A DNA stretch of 64,000 nt. It comes from Promethearchaeia archaeon (GTDB taxonomy: Archaea > Asgardarchaeota > Lokiarchaeia > Sigyniarchaeales > SOKP01). Position numbers and translations under genes: made by a program. The stretch's first letter is position 1, and each line of letters opens with the position of its first letter. Below the pieces are notes generated by a model. The model worked only from the letters and a program-made list of their open reading frames with translations, was not told the origin of the DNA and made no database searches. Below are positions 1 to 8,921 of the stretch, piece after piece. The DNA lies in the NCBI GenBank assembly GCA_029856125.1, contig JAHQWJ010000120.1:62001-126000 (forward strand). Direction: 5' to 3'.

Positions 1-185
1 ATTATGCCGCTTTAGTTGCTTCTGGAGCAGATGTAGTACTTGTTCAATGGGGAATTCGTTTCCTACTAGGAGTTATCCCTGCGTTACTCATCTTAGCGGG
101 CACATTGATCTTTTGGAAATTCTATCCACTTACGCAAGAAAAAGTTATGGAAAACAAAGCTAAGCTACTTGAACTTGGCTTTTAA
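1..185 (+). CDS. C-terminal end of a GPH-type MFS transporter (partial)
   Basis: The window opens inside a gene read in frame from base 3 to a TAA at 183-185. The visible 60 residues contain one hydrophobic helix (FLLGVIPALLILAGTLIFW) followed by YPLTQEKVMENKAKLLELGF. A last membrane helix followed by a cytoplasmic YPLT-x-EK tail is typical of the glycoside-pentoside-hexuronide:cation symporter group of the major facilitator superfamily. The substrate cannot be told from this fragment. A long T-rich run follows the stop and probably ends transcription. A full-length relative of the same group lies at 26505-27944. Confidence 0.7.
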   Translation, partial: YAALVASGADVVLVQWGIRFLLGVIPALLILAGTLIFWKFYPLTQEKVMENKAKLLELGF

Positions 186-189
186 ACTA

Positions 190-205
190 TTTTTTTTATT
201 TTTTT
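190..205 (+). terminator. T-rich archaeal-type terminator
   Basis: Two T runs (8 and 7 T) separated by one A begin five bases after the stop of the partial transporter. Oligo-T on the non-template strand is the usual archaeal termination signal; no hairpin is visible. Confidence 0.5.
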
Positions 206-238
206 ATTAGATTTTGTTTTCGAAATCCCATTTCATAA

Positions 239-1366
239 CTATAATGGATATTCCCCGTATTTCTTTGCAGCCGAGATCATCGTTAATACATTCTCTAGTT
301 TGCATGAATTGGTAATATCTGTGCAAGCACTTAACATGTATCCCCCGCCTTTACCCGCGTCACTAATGCATTTTTTCACCGCATTTACAACTTCATCTTT
401 TGTACCGTAAGGCAATAACTGAGAAACATCAATATTTCCTATTAAGCATAACTTATCTCCATATACTTCCTTTAAGTGTTTCAAATTCATACCAGCCATC
501 GGTTCTAAAGATTCAACTGCGCTGAATCCTGCCTCGACCAGCCCATCAAAATATGGTTCCGTGAAACCATCTGAGTGAAAGCACACGTATTTGCCCGCTT
601 TCCTTAAAATCTGGACGGCTTGCTTATAAGCGGGAATAATGAGTTCTCGATGGTATTTTGGGTTTAGCATTGTCGTATTTTTCAAAGCAGTATCATCACA
701 CATAAAAAAAACATCAAAATCTGTTTCGGCGTTCAATTTAGCAGCTGTAATTAATTTTTTAGTCCTTAGCTCGATATAATGCTTAATTTTACTTCTTTTT
801 TTCCGTATCAACTTGATTAATAGTCCCAACCCTAATCCCTGCCATAGAGGTTCTAAAATTGGCTCAATATGGCAACAAGGTACGAAATCTTCTGTTGGGA
901 ATTTTCTTAATCGTTTATTAATGTTTTTAGCGAAATCTGGAGCTTCTTCCCATTCAATGGCGAAATATGTATCGTGAAAATAATCTGCTTTTTCTTCAGT
1001 GTCGATGTAATTTCTCAAATAATAAGCTATACCCATATCGTCATTATCCTGCTTTAAAAAAATTCTTCCATTGTAATCAATAAATTTATTATTATCCGGT
1101 AATTTCGGTAAAGGAAATTCTTGCATATGCTTCTGTGAAATAAATGTTGGAAAAGAATCAAAATTCCATGCCATATCAAAACCAAGTTTATACTCTAAAT
1201 TAAAATCTCGATAAGATAGCTTAAATTTCCTATCCCTTGTATATGAATCCCCCCAAAAATTCAGGAGTTCTCGCTGAAATCCTGGCATTATAATTTGACA
1301 AAAAAGTGGTATCCGATCAGGTTCTTCATGATTTAACGCTTGTATTACTCTTTTCCGAGCGCTCAT
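239..1366 (-). CDS. Uroporphyrinogen decarboxylase (UROD)-family protein
   Basis: 375 residues, beginning with the family signature (residues 3-20, RKRVIQALNHEEPDRIP). This fold is shared by haem UROD and by corrinoid:coenzyme M/methyl-transferring proteins such as MtaA; in archaea without classical haem synthesis the methyltransferase branch is the likelier role. The usual zinc motif HxC is here HSD (H264-S-D266), so the second ligand is Asp rather than Cys, while a Cys remains near the C-terminus (LSACTD). No corrinoid protein gene is adjacent. It is divergent from the crotonase gene downstream of its start. A second family member lies at 7717-8877. Substrate unknown; family assignment is firm. 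Confidence 0.85.
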   Translation of the reverse strand: MSARKRVIQALNHEEPDRIPLFCQIIMPGFQRELLNFWGDSYTRDRKFKLSYRDFNLEYKLGFDMAWNFDSFPTFISQKHMQEFPLPKLPDNNKFIDYNGRIFLKQDNDDMGIAYYLRNYIDTEEKADYFHDTYFAIEWEEAPDFAKNINKRLRKFPTEDFVPCCHIEPILEPLWQGLGLGLLIKLIRKKRSKIKHYIELRTKKLITAAKLNAETDFDVFFMCDDTALKNTTMLNPKYHRELIIPAYKQAVQILRKAGKYVCFHSDGFTEPYFDGLVEAGFSAVESLEPMAGMNLKHLKEVYGDKLCLIGNIDVSQLLPYGTKDEVVNAVKKCISDAGKGGGYMLSACTDITNSCKLENVLTMISAAKKYGEYPL

Positions 1367-1466
1367 TATTCTTAACTCTCAACAATTCTAAAATGGCATA
1401 GATGGTAAAAGAACAAAATTTTTCCCCTAAATTAAATTTATCAATCTTCTAAATCTAATAAATTAC

Positions 1467-2237
1467 ATGGTAGTATTAATTGAGAAAAAATACCCCGTCT
1501 TTACAATTATTGTTGACAATCCTGAAGCTAAGAATGCCGTTGATGGACCTACTGCTCACGAGTTAAGCCAAGCATTTAGAAATTTTGAAAACGACGATAA
1601 AGCTTTAGTGGCTGTTTTATGGGGTGCGAATGGTACATTTTGTTCTGGTGCCGATTTAAAGGCGATAGCAACTGGTCGAGGAAATAGAATAAAAGAAAAA
1701 GGTGACGGTCCCATGGGACCAACGAGAATGCGTTTAAACAAACCTGTTATCGCAGCTATAGCAGGTTTTGCCGTTGCTGGCGGTTTAGAGCTTGCTTTAT
1801 GGTGTGATATGCGCGTTGTTGAGAAAGATGCAATTTTTGGCGTGTTTTGTCGTAGGTTTGGAGTACCACTCGTGGATGGGGGGACAGTACGATTACCAAG
1901 GCTTATTGGCTTAAGTCGTGCTTTAGATATGATTTTAACGGGGCGACCAGTAAATGCTGAAGAAGCTTTAACTTGGGGGTTAGCGAATCGAGTAGTAGAT
2001 AATGGCCAAGCAAGGATAGAAGCAGAAAATTTAGCACGGGAAATTGCTGCCTTTCCTCAGAATTGCATGAGAAATGACCGTCTTTCAGTTTATAGTCAAA
2101 TGGGGCTAAGTATTGATAACGCGATGATAAAAGAATTTGAACTCGGTTTAAAAACGCTTGAAAGCGGAGAATATTTGGAGGGAAGCAAAACATTTATGGA
2201 AGGGAAAGGGAAGCACGGTAATTTTAATAATACATGA
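1467..2237 (+). CDS. Enoyl-CoA hydratase/isomerase (crotonase) family protein
   Basis: 256 residues of crotonase fold. The oxyanion-hole region SGADLKA (60-66) and GFAVAGGLELAL (100-111) are clear. E108 matches the first catalytic glutamate of rat mitochondrial enoyl-CoA hydratase; the position of the second glutamate is occupied by Cys in CRRFGVPLVDGGT, and D137 stands in the VDGG loop. The RRFGVPL-DGGT pattern marks a known crotonase subgroup whose reaction is often unassigned, so hydration of a 2-enoyl-CoA is possible but not proven. A YjbQ-family gene follows 30 bases downstream in the same direction with a strong ribosome binding site, so the two may be co-transcribed. Confidence 0.85.
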   Translation: MVVLIEKKYPVFTIIVDNPEAKNAVDGPTAHELSQAFRNFENDDKALVAVLWGANGTFCSGADLKAIATGRGNRIKEKGDGPMGPTRMRLNKPVIAAIAGFAVAGGLELALWCDMRVVEKDAIFGVFCRRFGVPLVDGGTVRLPRLIGLSRALDMILTGRPVNAEEALTWGLANRVVDNGQARIEAENLAREIAAFPQNCMRNDRLSVYSQMGLSIDNAMIKEFELGLKTLESGEYLEGSKTFMEGKGKHGNFNNT

Positions 2238-2267
2238 ACATAATTTTATACTTAAAAAGGAGATATT

Positions 2268-2687
2268 ATGATTTTATTTGAAGAATTTAGAGTAAACACA
2301 CATGAAAGAGAAGTATTACTTGAAATTACAAATGAAATTACACAAATTGTAAAAAATTCGAATATCAACAAAGGCACCTGTAGCGTATTCGTGCCTCACA
2401 CTACTGCGGGAATAACTATAAACGAAAACGCAGATCGATCCGTAATGAAAGATGTTGCGAATTATCTAAATAAGTTAATTCCTAAAGGTGGAGGGTTAGG
2501 GTACTCTTTTAAGCACGGTGAAGGGAATTCTGATGCTCATATTAAATGTTCGTTAACGGGAAATTCTATAGATGTATTAATTCACGATGGGAAATTAATG
2601 CTGGGAACTTGGCAGGGAATCATGTTTGCAGAGTATGATGGTCCAAAAAATAGAAAAGTGTTTGTCCAAATTACGGGAGAATTTTGA
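2268..2687 (+). CDS. YjbQ/UPF0047 family protein
   Basis: 139 residues, the usual length for UPF0047. Diagnostic stretches are FVPHTTAGITINENAD (near 42-57), the HGEGNSDAHIK segment with conserved His and Asp, and the terminal QGIMFAEYDGP. Bacterial YjbQ has weak thiamine-phosphate synthase activity in suppressor assays, but the physiological role is not settled. An almost perfect Shine-Dalgarno (AAGGAGAT) sits 5-6 bases before the ATG, one of the clearest in the window. Convergent with the MFS gene, the stops being only a few bases apart. Confidence 0.9.
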   Translation: MILFEEFRVNTHEREVLLEITNEITQIVKNSNINKGTCSVFVPHTTAGITINENADRSVMKDVANYLNKLIPKGGGLGYSFKHGEGNSDAHIKCSLTGNSIDVLIHDGKLMLGTWQGIMFAEYDGPKNRKVFVQITGEF

Positions 2688-2691
2688 ATTA

Positions 2692-3864
2692 TTAGTATTT
2701 CTTATCTACTAAAAATTTAGTTACAATAAGAGATATAATCATCAAACCAAAAACAACATAAAAGGGAAACAATATTTCTATTTCACCTAAAGGGCTCATG
2801 ATCATTGGAGCAATTGCGCTACAGAAAAGCCCGATCGCATTATTGAATCCGATCCCCGAACCCTTTAACTTAGGTTGAATATCTTCAATTACTTCTAATA
2901 ATAGAGTAATGCCAGCGGGATCAAACAACGCTATGCCTATTGCCAAAAATGAAACAACAATAAAAAATACGGGTAGGTTCATAGCAAAATCTCCAAAAAA
3001 GAAAGAAATTCCGAACACCATAACAATTATTTGTCCTACCATCATCAATTTTCGAGGACCATATCGATTTAATAACTTGCTGGCTATAAAAATAAAAACA
3101 ACATAAATAGCCATAACAACCAGCATTAAATAACTTGAAGTGAATTCGTCCAATCCAAAACCTTTTACGTTGTCTTGTAAAACCCATATCAAATAAGCAG
3201 TAATAAAGCCAAATAAAAACCACCTCATACTATTTAATATTAGCGTAAAGATATATTGACGCTCTTTTAGGAGAATTTTTATATTTGCTATGTTGAATTC
3301 CATATTTTTATCTTGATTCTCACTCTTCTCTGTTTTATTATCGTCTTTCAGAACGAAAAAAATAAACACTATACTAAAGATTATTAAGAATCCTGATATA
3401 AGGAAAATGCTCCTAAACTCAAAGAAACTCGCAACAAAACCCCCTATTATGAATCCAAGAAAGAATCCCACATTCATGTATAATGAATAATAACCCATTC
3501 CCTTACCATGTTGATCCTTTTTGTAGATATCGCCAATAATTGCTTGTAAAATTGAAGTATAAGCCCCTGCTCCTTGGATTGCTCTGTAGATGGTCAATTG
3601 GATTACATCCTGAGCTGTAAAACATAAAAATGTTCCTATTAGATATATAAACATTCCGAATAGGACTACTTTTCGCCGTCCTATTTTATCTGACACTGCT
3701 GCATAAGGAAATTGTAAAATACTTTGAGTCACGGAAAAAATGCCGACTATTATTCCATAAGAAGTTAGAGAACCGCCAAGACTCCCAACAAATGAAGGCA
3801 AACCAATTTGGACAATGCTCAATCCCATACTTCTGAACGCTGTTGACATTAGAACTACGATCAA
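2692..3864 (-). CDS. Major facilitator superfamily transporter
   Basis: About 390 residues with twelve hydrophobic segments and the loop 2-3 signature AVSDKIGRRKVV, plus a second half-repeat signature KLLNRYGPRKLM. A multidrug or metabolite exporter is typical for this sequence type; no substrate can be named. The coordinate given uses a TTG at 3862-3864, but the open frame continues upstream and encodes a basic stretch (LGEGFGKHTRILL) that would form the usual cytoplasmic lead into helix 1. A good Shine-Dalgarno (AGAGGAGA, complement of 3913-3920) precedes an ATT codon at 3904-3906, so a non-canonical start there is possible. Confidence 0.85.
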   Translation of the reverse strand: MIVVLMSTAFRSMGLSIVQIGLPSFVGSLGGSLTSYGIIVGIFSVTQSILQFPYAAVSDKIGRRKVVLFGMFIYLIGTFLCFTAQDVIQLTIYRAIQGAGAYTSILQAIIGDIYKKDQHGKGMGYYSLYMNVGFFLGFIIGGFVASFFEFRSIFLISGFLIIFSIVFIFFVLKDDNKTEKSENQDKNMEFNIANIKILLKERQYIFTLILNSMRWFLFGFITAYLIWVLQDNVKGFGLDEFTSSYLMLVVMAIYVVFIFIASKLLNRYGPRKLMMVGQIIVMVFGISFFFGDFAMNLPVFFIVVSFLAIGIALFDPAGITLLLEVIEDIQPKLKGSGIGFNNAIGLFCSAIAPMIMSPLGEIEILFPFYVVFGLMIISLIVTKFLVDKKY

Positions 3865-3912
3865 TAAAATTCTTGTATGTTTACCAAATCCTTCGCCTAA
3901 AGAAATTTTAAG

Positions 3913-3920
3913 TCTCCTCT
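3913..3920 (-). promoter_or_regulatory. Shine-Dalgarno in front of a possible ATT start
   Basis: AGAGGAGA on the minus strand, six bases before an in-frame ATT (3904-3906) of the MFS gene. No ATG, GTG or TTG lies at a usable distance; the first such codon (TTG 3862-3864) is about 48 bases away. This decides between a long and a short N-terminus. Confidence 0.4.
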
Positions 3921-4039
3921 CGTATTATCGCAATTTAGTAATGAAATTCTGTAACCAATATAAATTTATTTTTCCTAACGTTTTGGAGTATGAACATCAC
4001 GTTCAATTAAAAAATTAAAATAAGTAAGGGATATTTTTC

Positions 4040-5113
4040 ATGAAAATCGGAATGAATTCTTTAGCAAATTTAGCTCAAATAAGAAAGGATGTAAAAAGGA
4101 AACGAGTTTCAAGTTATGATAAAACTGGGGCTAATATGGATAATGTTCTATTAAATCCTAATGAAACCTATCAAATCTGCGACATAACGGGGGCTGGTAT
4201 TATCAAGCATATTTGGATGACCATTGCTTCTTCTGACCCTAACTATTTACGTAAGTTGGTTCTGAGGATGTGGTGGGATAACGAGAGCGAACCTTCTGTT
4301 GAGGTCCCGATAGGAGATTTTTTTGGAGTTGGTCATGGTAAGACGGTAAATTTTTGGAGTCTTCCTTTCTCTAACGGTCCAGAGGATGGTAAGGGCTTTA
4401 ATTGTTTTTTTCCAATGCCTTTTTCCTCTCGAGCAAAGATCGAAGTAGAAAACCAATCAGATCTTACTGCCGTTATATATTTTTATATAGATTACGAAGA
4501 ATATAGCACTATATCAAGCGATCTCGGGAGATTTCATGCTTTCTGGAATCGGCAAAACCCATGTGATGGAAAACCCTACGGGACGGGAAAAAAAGTAGAG
4601 CGTTTTATTACCAAAAATCCTACACACAAGGGTGATTACTTAATTCTTGACGCAGAAGGAGAAGGACACTTTGTTGGATGCCATTTAAATATTCACAATC
4701 TAATGACCCCAGAAAATACGACAAAGAACGATCATTGGTGGCCTGGAGAAGGTGACGATTATATTACTATTGATGACGGAGAAACAATATTATATGGAAC
4801 TGGAACAGAAGATTATTTCTGTGGCGCTTGGTGCCCTTCCCAATTCTATTGTTCCCCATATTTTGGAGTAACGATGCCTGGTGGAGGTAAATGGAGTGGT
4901 AAGATATCTTATTATCGATATCACATTGAAGATCCAATATATTTCCATAAAAATATAAACATGAAAATAGAACACGGCCATGCAAACCAACGATCCGACG
5001 ATTTTTCCTCAACCGCATATTGGTATCAAGCAGAACCGCATAAGAAGCAAGAATTTCTTCCAATGGAAGAACGGTTACCACGAGAAGAACCTAAAGAAAT
5101 TGGGAAATTTTAA
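4040..5113 (+). CDS. GH172 (DUF2961) family glycoside hydrolase
   Basis: 357 residues matching the DUF2961 family, now glycoside hydrolase family 172, whose characterised members act on fructofuranosides and arabinofuranosides (difructose anhydrides, D-arabinan). Recognisable features are the N-terminal KRKRVSSYDKTGANMD, GAGIIKHIWMT, VEVPIGDFFGVGHG and the GTEDYFCGAWC / SYYRYHIEDPIYF motifs with conserved acidic residues. There is no signal peptide, so the enzyme should act on imported or intracellular glycans. An AAGGGA ribosome site precedes the ATG. A monooxygenase-like gene follows after 70 bases. The exact substrate is unknown. Confidence 0.85.
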   Translation: MKIGMNSLANLAQIRKDVKRKRVSSYDKTGANMDNVLLNPNETYQICDITGAGIIKHIWMTIASSDPNYLRKLVLRMWWDNESEPSVEVPIGDFFGVGHGKTVNFWSLPFSNGPEDGKGFNCFFPMPFSSRAKIEVENQSDLTAVIYFYIDYEEYSTISSDLGRFHAFWNRQNPCDGKPYGTGKKVERFITKNPTHKGDYLILDAEGEGHFVGCHLNIHNLMTPENTTKNDHWWPGEGDDYITIDDGETILYGTGTEDYFCGAWCPSQFYCSPYFGVTMPGGGKWSGKISYYRYHIEDPIYFHKNINMKIEHGHANQRSDDFSSTAYWYQAEPHKKQEFLPMEERLPREEPKEIGKF

Positions 5114-5183
5114 TTATAGCTATTTGTCTGCATTTTTCGAGGAATATGCTAAGACTTAATACTGCTATTTTTTTTTTAAACAT

Positions 5184-6101
5184 ATGAGATTTGGTTATTG
5201 TGTAAGAAATCCTTCAAATCGTACTTACAATGAAATTAGAGATTTAACAGTAAAAATCGAAGAGTTAGGCTTTGAATCTGTCCATATTACTGATCATTTA
5301 CTAGGTTTTGATGTCACTCAAGAAAAAAAAGAAACCTTTTTAGAGGCTACTACACTTTTAGCTGCTCTAGCAATAGAAACAGACAAAATAAAGTTAGGCC
5401 ATATTGTTTTGTGCAACTCTTTTCGTAATCCAACTCTTTTGGCCAAAATAATATTAACATTGGATCATATTTCTAATGGCCGTATTCTAATGTGGTTAGG
5501 AGCAGGTTGGTATAAAGAAGAATATGATGCATATGGTTACCCTTTTCCATCCCCGAAAAGAAGAGTTGATGAGCTAGAGGAATCACTGACTATCTATAAG
5601 AAGATATTTACTGAAGATGTGTCTAATTTTGAAGGAAAATTCTGGAAACTTGTGAACCATAGGAGTTTTCCTAAATCTATTCAGAAACCTTACCCGCAGA
5701 TTGTTATAGGAACAAACGGAAAGAGGATGATCGATATTGCTTGTAGAGACGCAGACGGAATAAACCTACCTTACCTCGATAGTCAAAACCAAAAATTATT
5801 GGAAGAAAGTCTTTCAATAATTAATGAAAAATTAAAGAAATACGACCGTAATTCTTCGGAATTTGAAATCTCCCTATTCACTAATGTAACAATAGTAGAC
5901 AGTCAAGAAAGGCTTGAACAGGTTAGAAAAGAAAGGAGAATCTTAAAATCCAATTTGAAATACCTATTCATGGGTACCTATGAAGAAATTAAAAATAAAA
6001 TAAAGGAATTTGAAAATCTAGGCATTGCTAAAATGATTGTTGTAGTAGATAGTCCTGATATTGAGGATCTTCTTGATTTTTTTAAGAAAAAAATAATGTG
6101 A
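5184..6101 (+). CDS. Luciferase-like (LLM) F420-dependent oxidoreductase family
   Basis: 305 residues with the TIM-barrel pattern of the bacterial luciferase-like family: MRFGYCVRNP at the start, ESVHITDHLLG, the IKLGHIV-x-NSFRNPTLLAK strand-helix and GRILMWLGAGWYKEEYDAYGYPF. In archaea these proteins normally use coenzyme F420 instead of FMN; that is family knowledge, not seen directly. The substrate is not predictable. A T-run (around 5168-5177) lies in the gap after the GH172 gene, so this gene may have its own promoter or be only partly read from upstream. Confidence 0.85.
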   Translation: MRFGYCVRNPSNRTYNEIRDLTVKIEELGFESVHITDHLLGFDVTQEKKETFLEATTLLAALAIETDKIKLGHIVLCNSFRNPTLLAKIILTLDHISNGRILMWLGAGWYKEEYDAYGYPFPSPKRRVDELEESLTIYKKIFTEDVSNFEGKFWKLVNHRSFPKSIQKPYPQIVIGTNGKRMIDIACRDADGINLPYLDSQNQKLLEESLSIINEKLKKYDRNSSEFEISLFTNVTIVDSQERLEQVRKERRILKSNLKYLFMGTYEEIKNKIKEFENLGIAKMIVVVDSPDIEDLLDFFKKKIM

Positions 6102-6142
6102 GTTTAAATATTGTTGTAATGAAACAAATTAAAGAATAAAAT

Positions 6143-7585
6143 TTAAATATTCCTTTCTCGTTTCCAATCAGCGTTATCGCTCGTCCTCAGGTACCACCTA
6201 AGCAATTGCTCTTTGAGATATGATTTTACTTTATCGTAAGCATAAATATCTATAAGATTGTTCGCTTCGTTAGGATCGTACATAAGATCATATAACTCTT
6301 CTTTACCTTGATCACGAATAATGAGTTTCCATAATTTAGTTCTTATCATAGCAGAACGTGCAACAGTAGAGCGATCTTCTTTAGGTATATTCGTTTTATC
6401 GTAGTAAATTCCGATTCCTGGTAGTTCTGGACTTGTAATAACGGGTTCAAAACATTGCGGTTCGCGAGGATTATATCCTCCTTCTGCAAAGACTGCATTC
6501 CTAACTTTCGTTAAATGACCTTGGAGAAGTGGAATTAAATTTTTACCAAAATGAGTGTATTGAGTGTTAATTTGAGCGATGTGCATTATAGTTGGAAAAA
6601 TATCAATAGTCTGGACGAGTTGGTCATAAATCACGTTTTTTCGTTCAATGCCGGGAATTTTTAGAATTAAGGGGATGTTAATTAAACAATCTTGAAATGC
6701 GGTCGGCCATTTCTCTGTTAAACCATAATCTCCAAGAAAATCTCCATGGTCTGCAAAAAAGGCTATTGCACTATTATCATAAGCTCCAATTTCTTTTAAT
6801 TTGTTTATTACCAAACCAAATTGGTAGTCTATGCGAGAAACCATTCCGTAATAAGTAGCAATAATTTCCTTAAAGTCTTCTTTTGTGAAGTTTTTTAAAC
6901 CGTATCTTTTTTGTAGTAATCGCATAAATTCTGGTTTGTCCTCTAATTTTGGGGGTATTGGAGCGGGAACATTTTCTCGATCGTACATAGAAAAAAAAGG
7001 TTCCTCTACTGTGTAAGGGGGATGAGGGAAGTTCATTGCTATAAATAAGCAAAAAGGTTTTACAGGATTTGAATTTAAATAGTTAATCGCTTCTTGGGTG
7101 ATATAATAATCAAAGTCTTTTGATTCTTCTTCCGTTCTTTCTCCAAAATAGAACGATTTTCTCATTGAATGATCTAGTGGGTAAGGATTCGTCTTAATCT
7201 TTCTAGTTTTGATTCTAAATCTTTTCGATATGCTATCTTTGATTGCGCCTTTTCTAAAAAGATCGTTCCTTCCAATCCATATGACTTCGTAGCCTTTTTC
7301 CTTAAGAAACTTAAAAAGATTTTCTTCATGGGGTTGTAGCAATTGGTAAAGACTTCTATGATTGTTGGAATGAACATATTGTCCCGTAAATGTACAACAT
7401 CTCGAAGGCCCACATACAGGGTTTACGGTGAAGCAGTTCGTAAAAGCAACACCGTCTTGTGCAAATTGGTCAATATTTGGTGTTTTTATTATAGAATTTC
7501 TCTTACCTTCGAGAGAGATGCAGTCTCCTCTTAGCTCATCAGCCACAAAAAATATGATATTTGGAAGAGATTTCTCGTGTTCCAT
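6143..7585 (-). CDS. Sulfatase (alkaline-phosphatase superfamily), Cys type
   Basis: 480 residues. The N-terminal metal site IIFFVADELRGD (D16, D21) and the sulfatase signature C58-G-P-S-R with T-G six residues on are intact, so C58 should be oxidised to formylglycine before the enzyme is active. A further metal region reads AFFADHGDFLGDYGL. No signal peptide is seen, implying a cytoplasmic enzyme, and no formylglycine-generating enzyme or radical-SAM anSME gene is in the window. Substrate might be a sulfated sugar given the GH172 gene nearby, but phosphonate or phosphodiester hydrolysis also occurs in this family. Divergent from the UROD-family gene at 7717. Confidence 0.88.
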   Translation of the reverse strand: MEHEKSLPNIIFFVADELRGDCISLEGKRNSIIKTPNIDQFAQDGVAFTNCFTVNPVCGPSRCCTFTGQYVHSNNHRSLYQLLQPHEENLFKFLKEKGYEVIWIGRNDLFRKGAIKDSISKRFRIKTRKIKTNPYPLDHSMRKSFYFGERTEEESKDFDYYITQEAINYLNSNPVKPFCLFIAMNFPHPPYTVEEPFFSMYDRENVPAPIPPKLEDKPEFMRLLQKRYGLKNFTKEDFKEIIATYYGMVSRIDYQFGLVINKLKEIGAYDNSAIAFFADHGDFLGDYGLTEKWPTAFQDCLINIPLILKIPGIERKNVIYDQLVQTIDIFPTIMHIAQINTQYTHFGKNLIPLLQGHLTKVRNAVFAEGGYNPREPQCFEPVITSPELPGIGIYYDKTNIPKEDRSTVARSAMIRTKLWKLIIRDQGKEELYDLMYDPNEANNLIDIYAYDKVKSYLKEQLLRWYLRTSDNADWKRERNI

Positions 7586-7644
7586 AATTAACTCATTATC
7601 ATTTAGAGTTTAAAAATTTAATAACTAAGAAATGAATAACTATA

Positions 7645-7663
7645 GTAAAAGCAGTACTTTTAC
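7645..7663. promoter_or_regulatory. Inverted repeat GTAAAAG-N5-CTTTTAC
   Basis: Perfect 7-base arms with a 5-base spacer, lying in the 131-base divergent gap between the sulfatase and the UROD-family/amidohydrolase pair. A position between two divergent promoters fits an operator. Arms resemble the inverted order of the TTTAC/GTAAA site described elsewhere in this window, but the geometry differs. Confidence 0.35.
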
Positions 7664-7716
7664 AAAATCATAGTGGATAAAAATCAAATAGGTAACTAGT
7701 AAATGGTGTTGAGATC

Positions 7717-8877
7717 ATGAATTCGAGAGAGAGAGTAAATATAACATTAAACCATAAAGAACCGGACAAAGTCCCGATTGATTTAGGTGGCAATCAATCA
7801 AGTATCCATGTCATAGCTTACAAAAAATTGCTTGAATACCTTGAAATTGAAGACGAAAACATACAATACGCAGATTTCGTTCAACAGATTGTGGCACCTT
7901 GCGAAAAAATTTTAGAAAGATTCCAAATTGATGTAAGGTACATCCAGCCTTTAGGGGGGATGATTAGGGTTCAAGACATGAAACCAGAAGTTGAACAAAA
8001 ATATATAGGCCAATACGACCAATTTGGTGTGTTTTGGGGAAATGATGCTAAAAAGAATATAGCTGACATTTTATACTACGATCCTGTTATTCATCCCTTT
8101 GCAGATTTTAAATCGGTAAGTGAAGTGAAGAATTACGATTGGCCAGATGGGCTGGAAAAGACTCCTTTCGTTGGTTTGAAAGATTACGCAAGCAAATTGC
8201 ACGCAAAAACAGATTTTGCCTTATCAACACCTCCAGTGGGTTGCGTTTACGAATATTGCACCTTCTTATTCGGATTCACCAAAACGCTAAGATATTTGAG
8301 AACTAAGCCAGAAATCATAGTTTCAGCTATGGAAGAGCTTTTAAGGTATTGGACTAATTACGTTTCAACATTTCTAGACGAAGTAGGTGGCTATTTAGAT
8401 GTGGTATGTATTAATGGTGACCTCGCAGAGCAAGCAGGACCTATTATGAGCATTAAACTTTACGAAAAAATGATTAAACCATTAGAACGAAAACTATCAG
8501 AAAAGATACATGAATTAGTAGATGCTAAAATAAATTATCATTCTTGTGGCTCAATAGCTCAATTTATTCCTCACTTCGCTGAAATTGGATATGATATCGT
8601 TAATCCAGTTCAAATAAGCGCTTACGATATGGAACCCTGTTCTCTGAAAAAACGATTTGGGAGTTTTATGTCGTTCTGGGGAGGCTTATGCAACTCACAA
8701 AAAACTTTACCCTTTGGAACTCCTGAACAGGTTAGAGAAGAAGTAAGAAGAAACTTCGAATGCTTGAAGCCAGGAGGAGGTTTTATAGCGTCAAGCATTC
8801 ATAACATCACAGCTGAAGTCCCTCCTCAAAATATAGTAGCAATGTTTGATGCAGCTAATGAGTTCGGAAATTATTAA
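7717..8877 (+). CDS. UROD-family (MtaA-like) methyltransferase-type protein
   Basis: 386 residues starting with the family signature MNSRERVNITLNHKEPDKVPID. Unlike the relative at 239-1366 it keeps the zinc motif H275-S-C277-G seen in MtaA/MtbA-type corrinoid:thiol methyltransferases; at the place of the usual third Cys ligand near the C-terminus the sequence reads SSIHNI, so His may replace it. That pattern favours methyl transfer or ether/methyl-compound metabolism over haem biosynthesis. No corrinoid protein or CoM gene is next to it. An amidohydrolase gene follows after 44 bases and is probably co-transcribed. Confidence 0.85.
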   Translation: MNSRERVNITLNHKEPDKVPIDLGGNQSSIHVIAYKKLLEYLEIEDENIQYADFVQQIVAPCEKILERFQIDVRYIQPLGGMIRVQDMKPEVEQKYIGQYDQFGVFWGNDAKKNIADILYYDPVIHPFADFKSVSEVKNYDWPDGLEKTPFVGLKDYASKLHAKTDFALSTPPVGCVYEYCTFLFGFTKTLRYLRTKPEIIVSAMEELLRYWTNYVSTFLDEVGGYLDVVCINGDLAEQAGPIMSIKLYEKMIKPLERKLSEKIHELVDAKINYHSCGSIAQFIPHFAEIGYDIVNPVQISAYDMEPCSLKKRFGSFMSFWGGLCNSQKTLPFGTPEQVREEVRRNFECLKPGGGFIASSIHNITAEVPPQNIVAMFDAANEFGNY

Positions 8878-8921
8878 TAGAAGATTTTTAAGCTAATAAT
8901 TAATTTCAATGCAATAGAGTT

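Noticed and set aside
2909..3223. Open frames on both strands inside the MFS gene
   Set aside because: They overlap a gene with a full family match and have no domain or ribosome site of their own.
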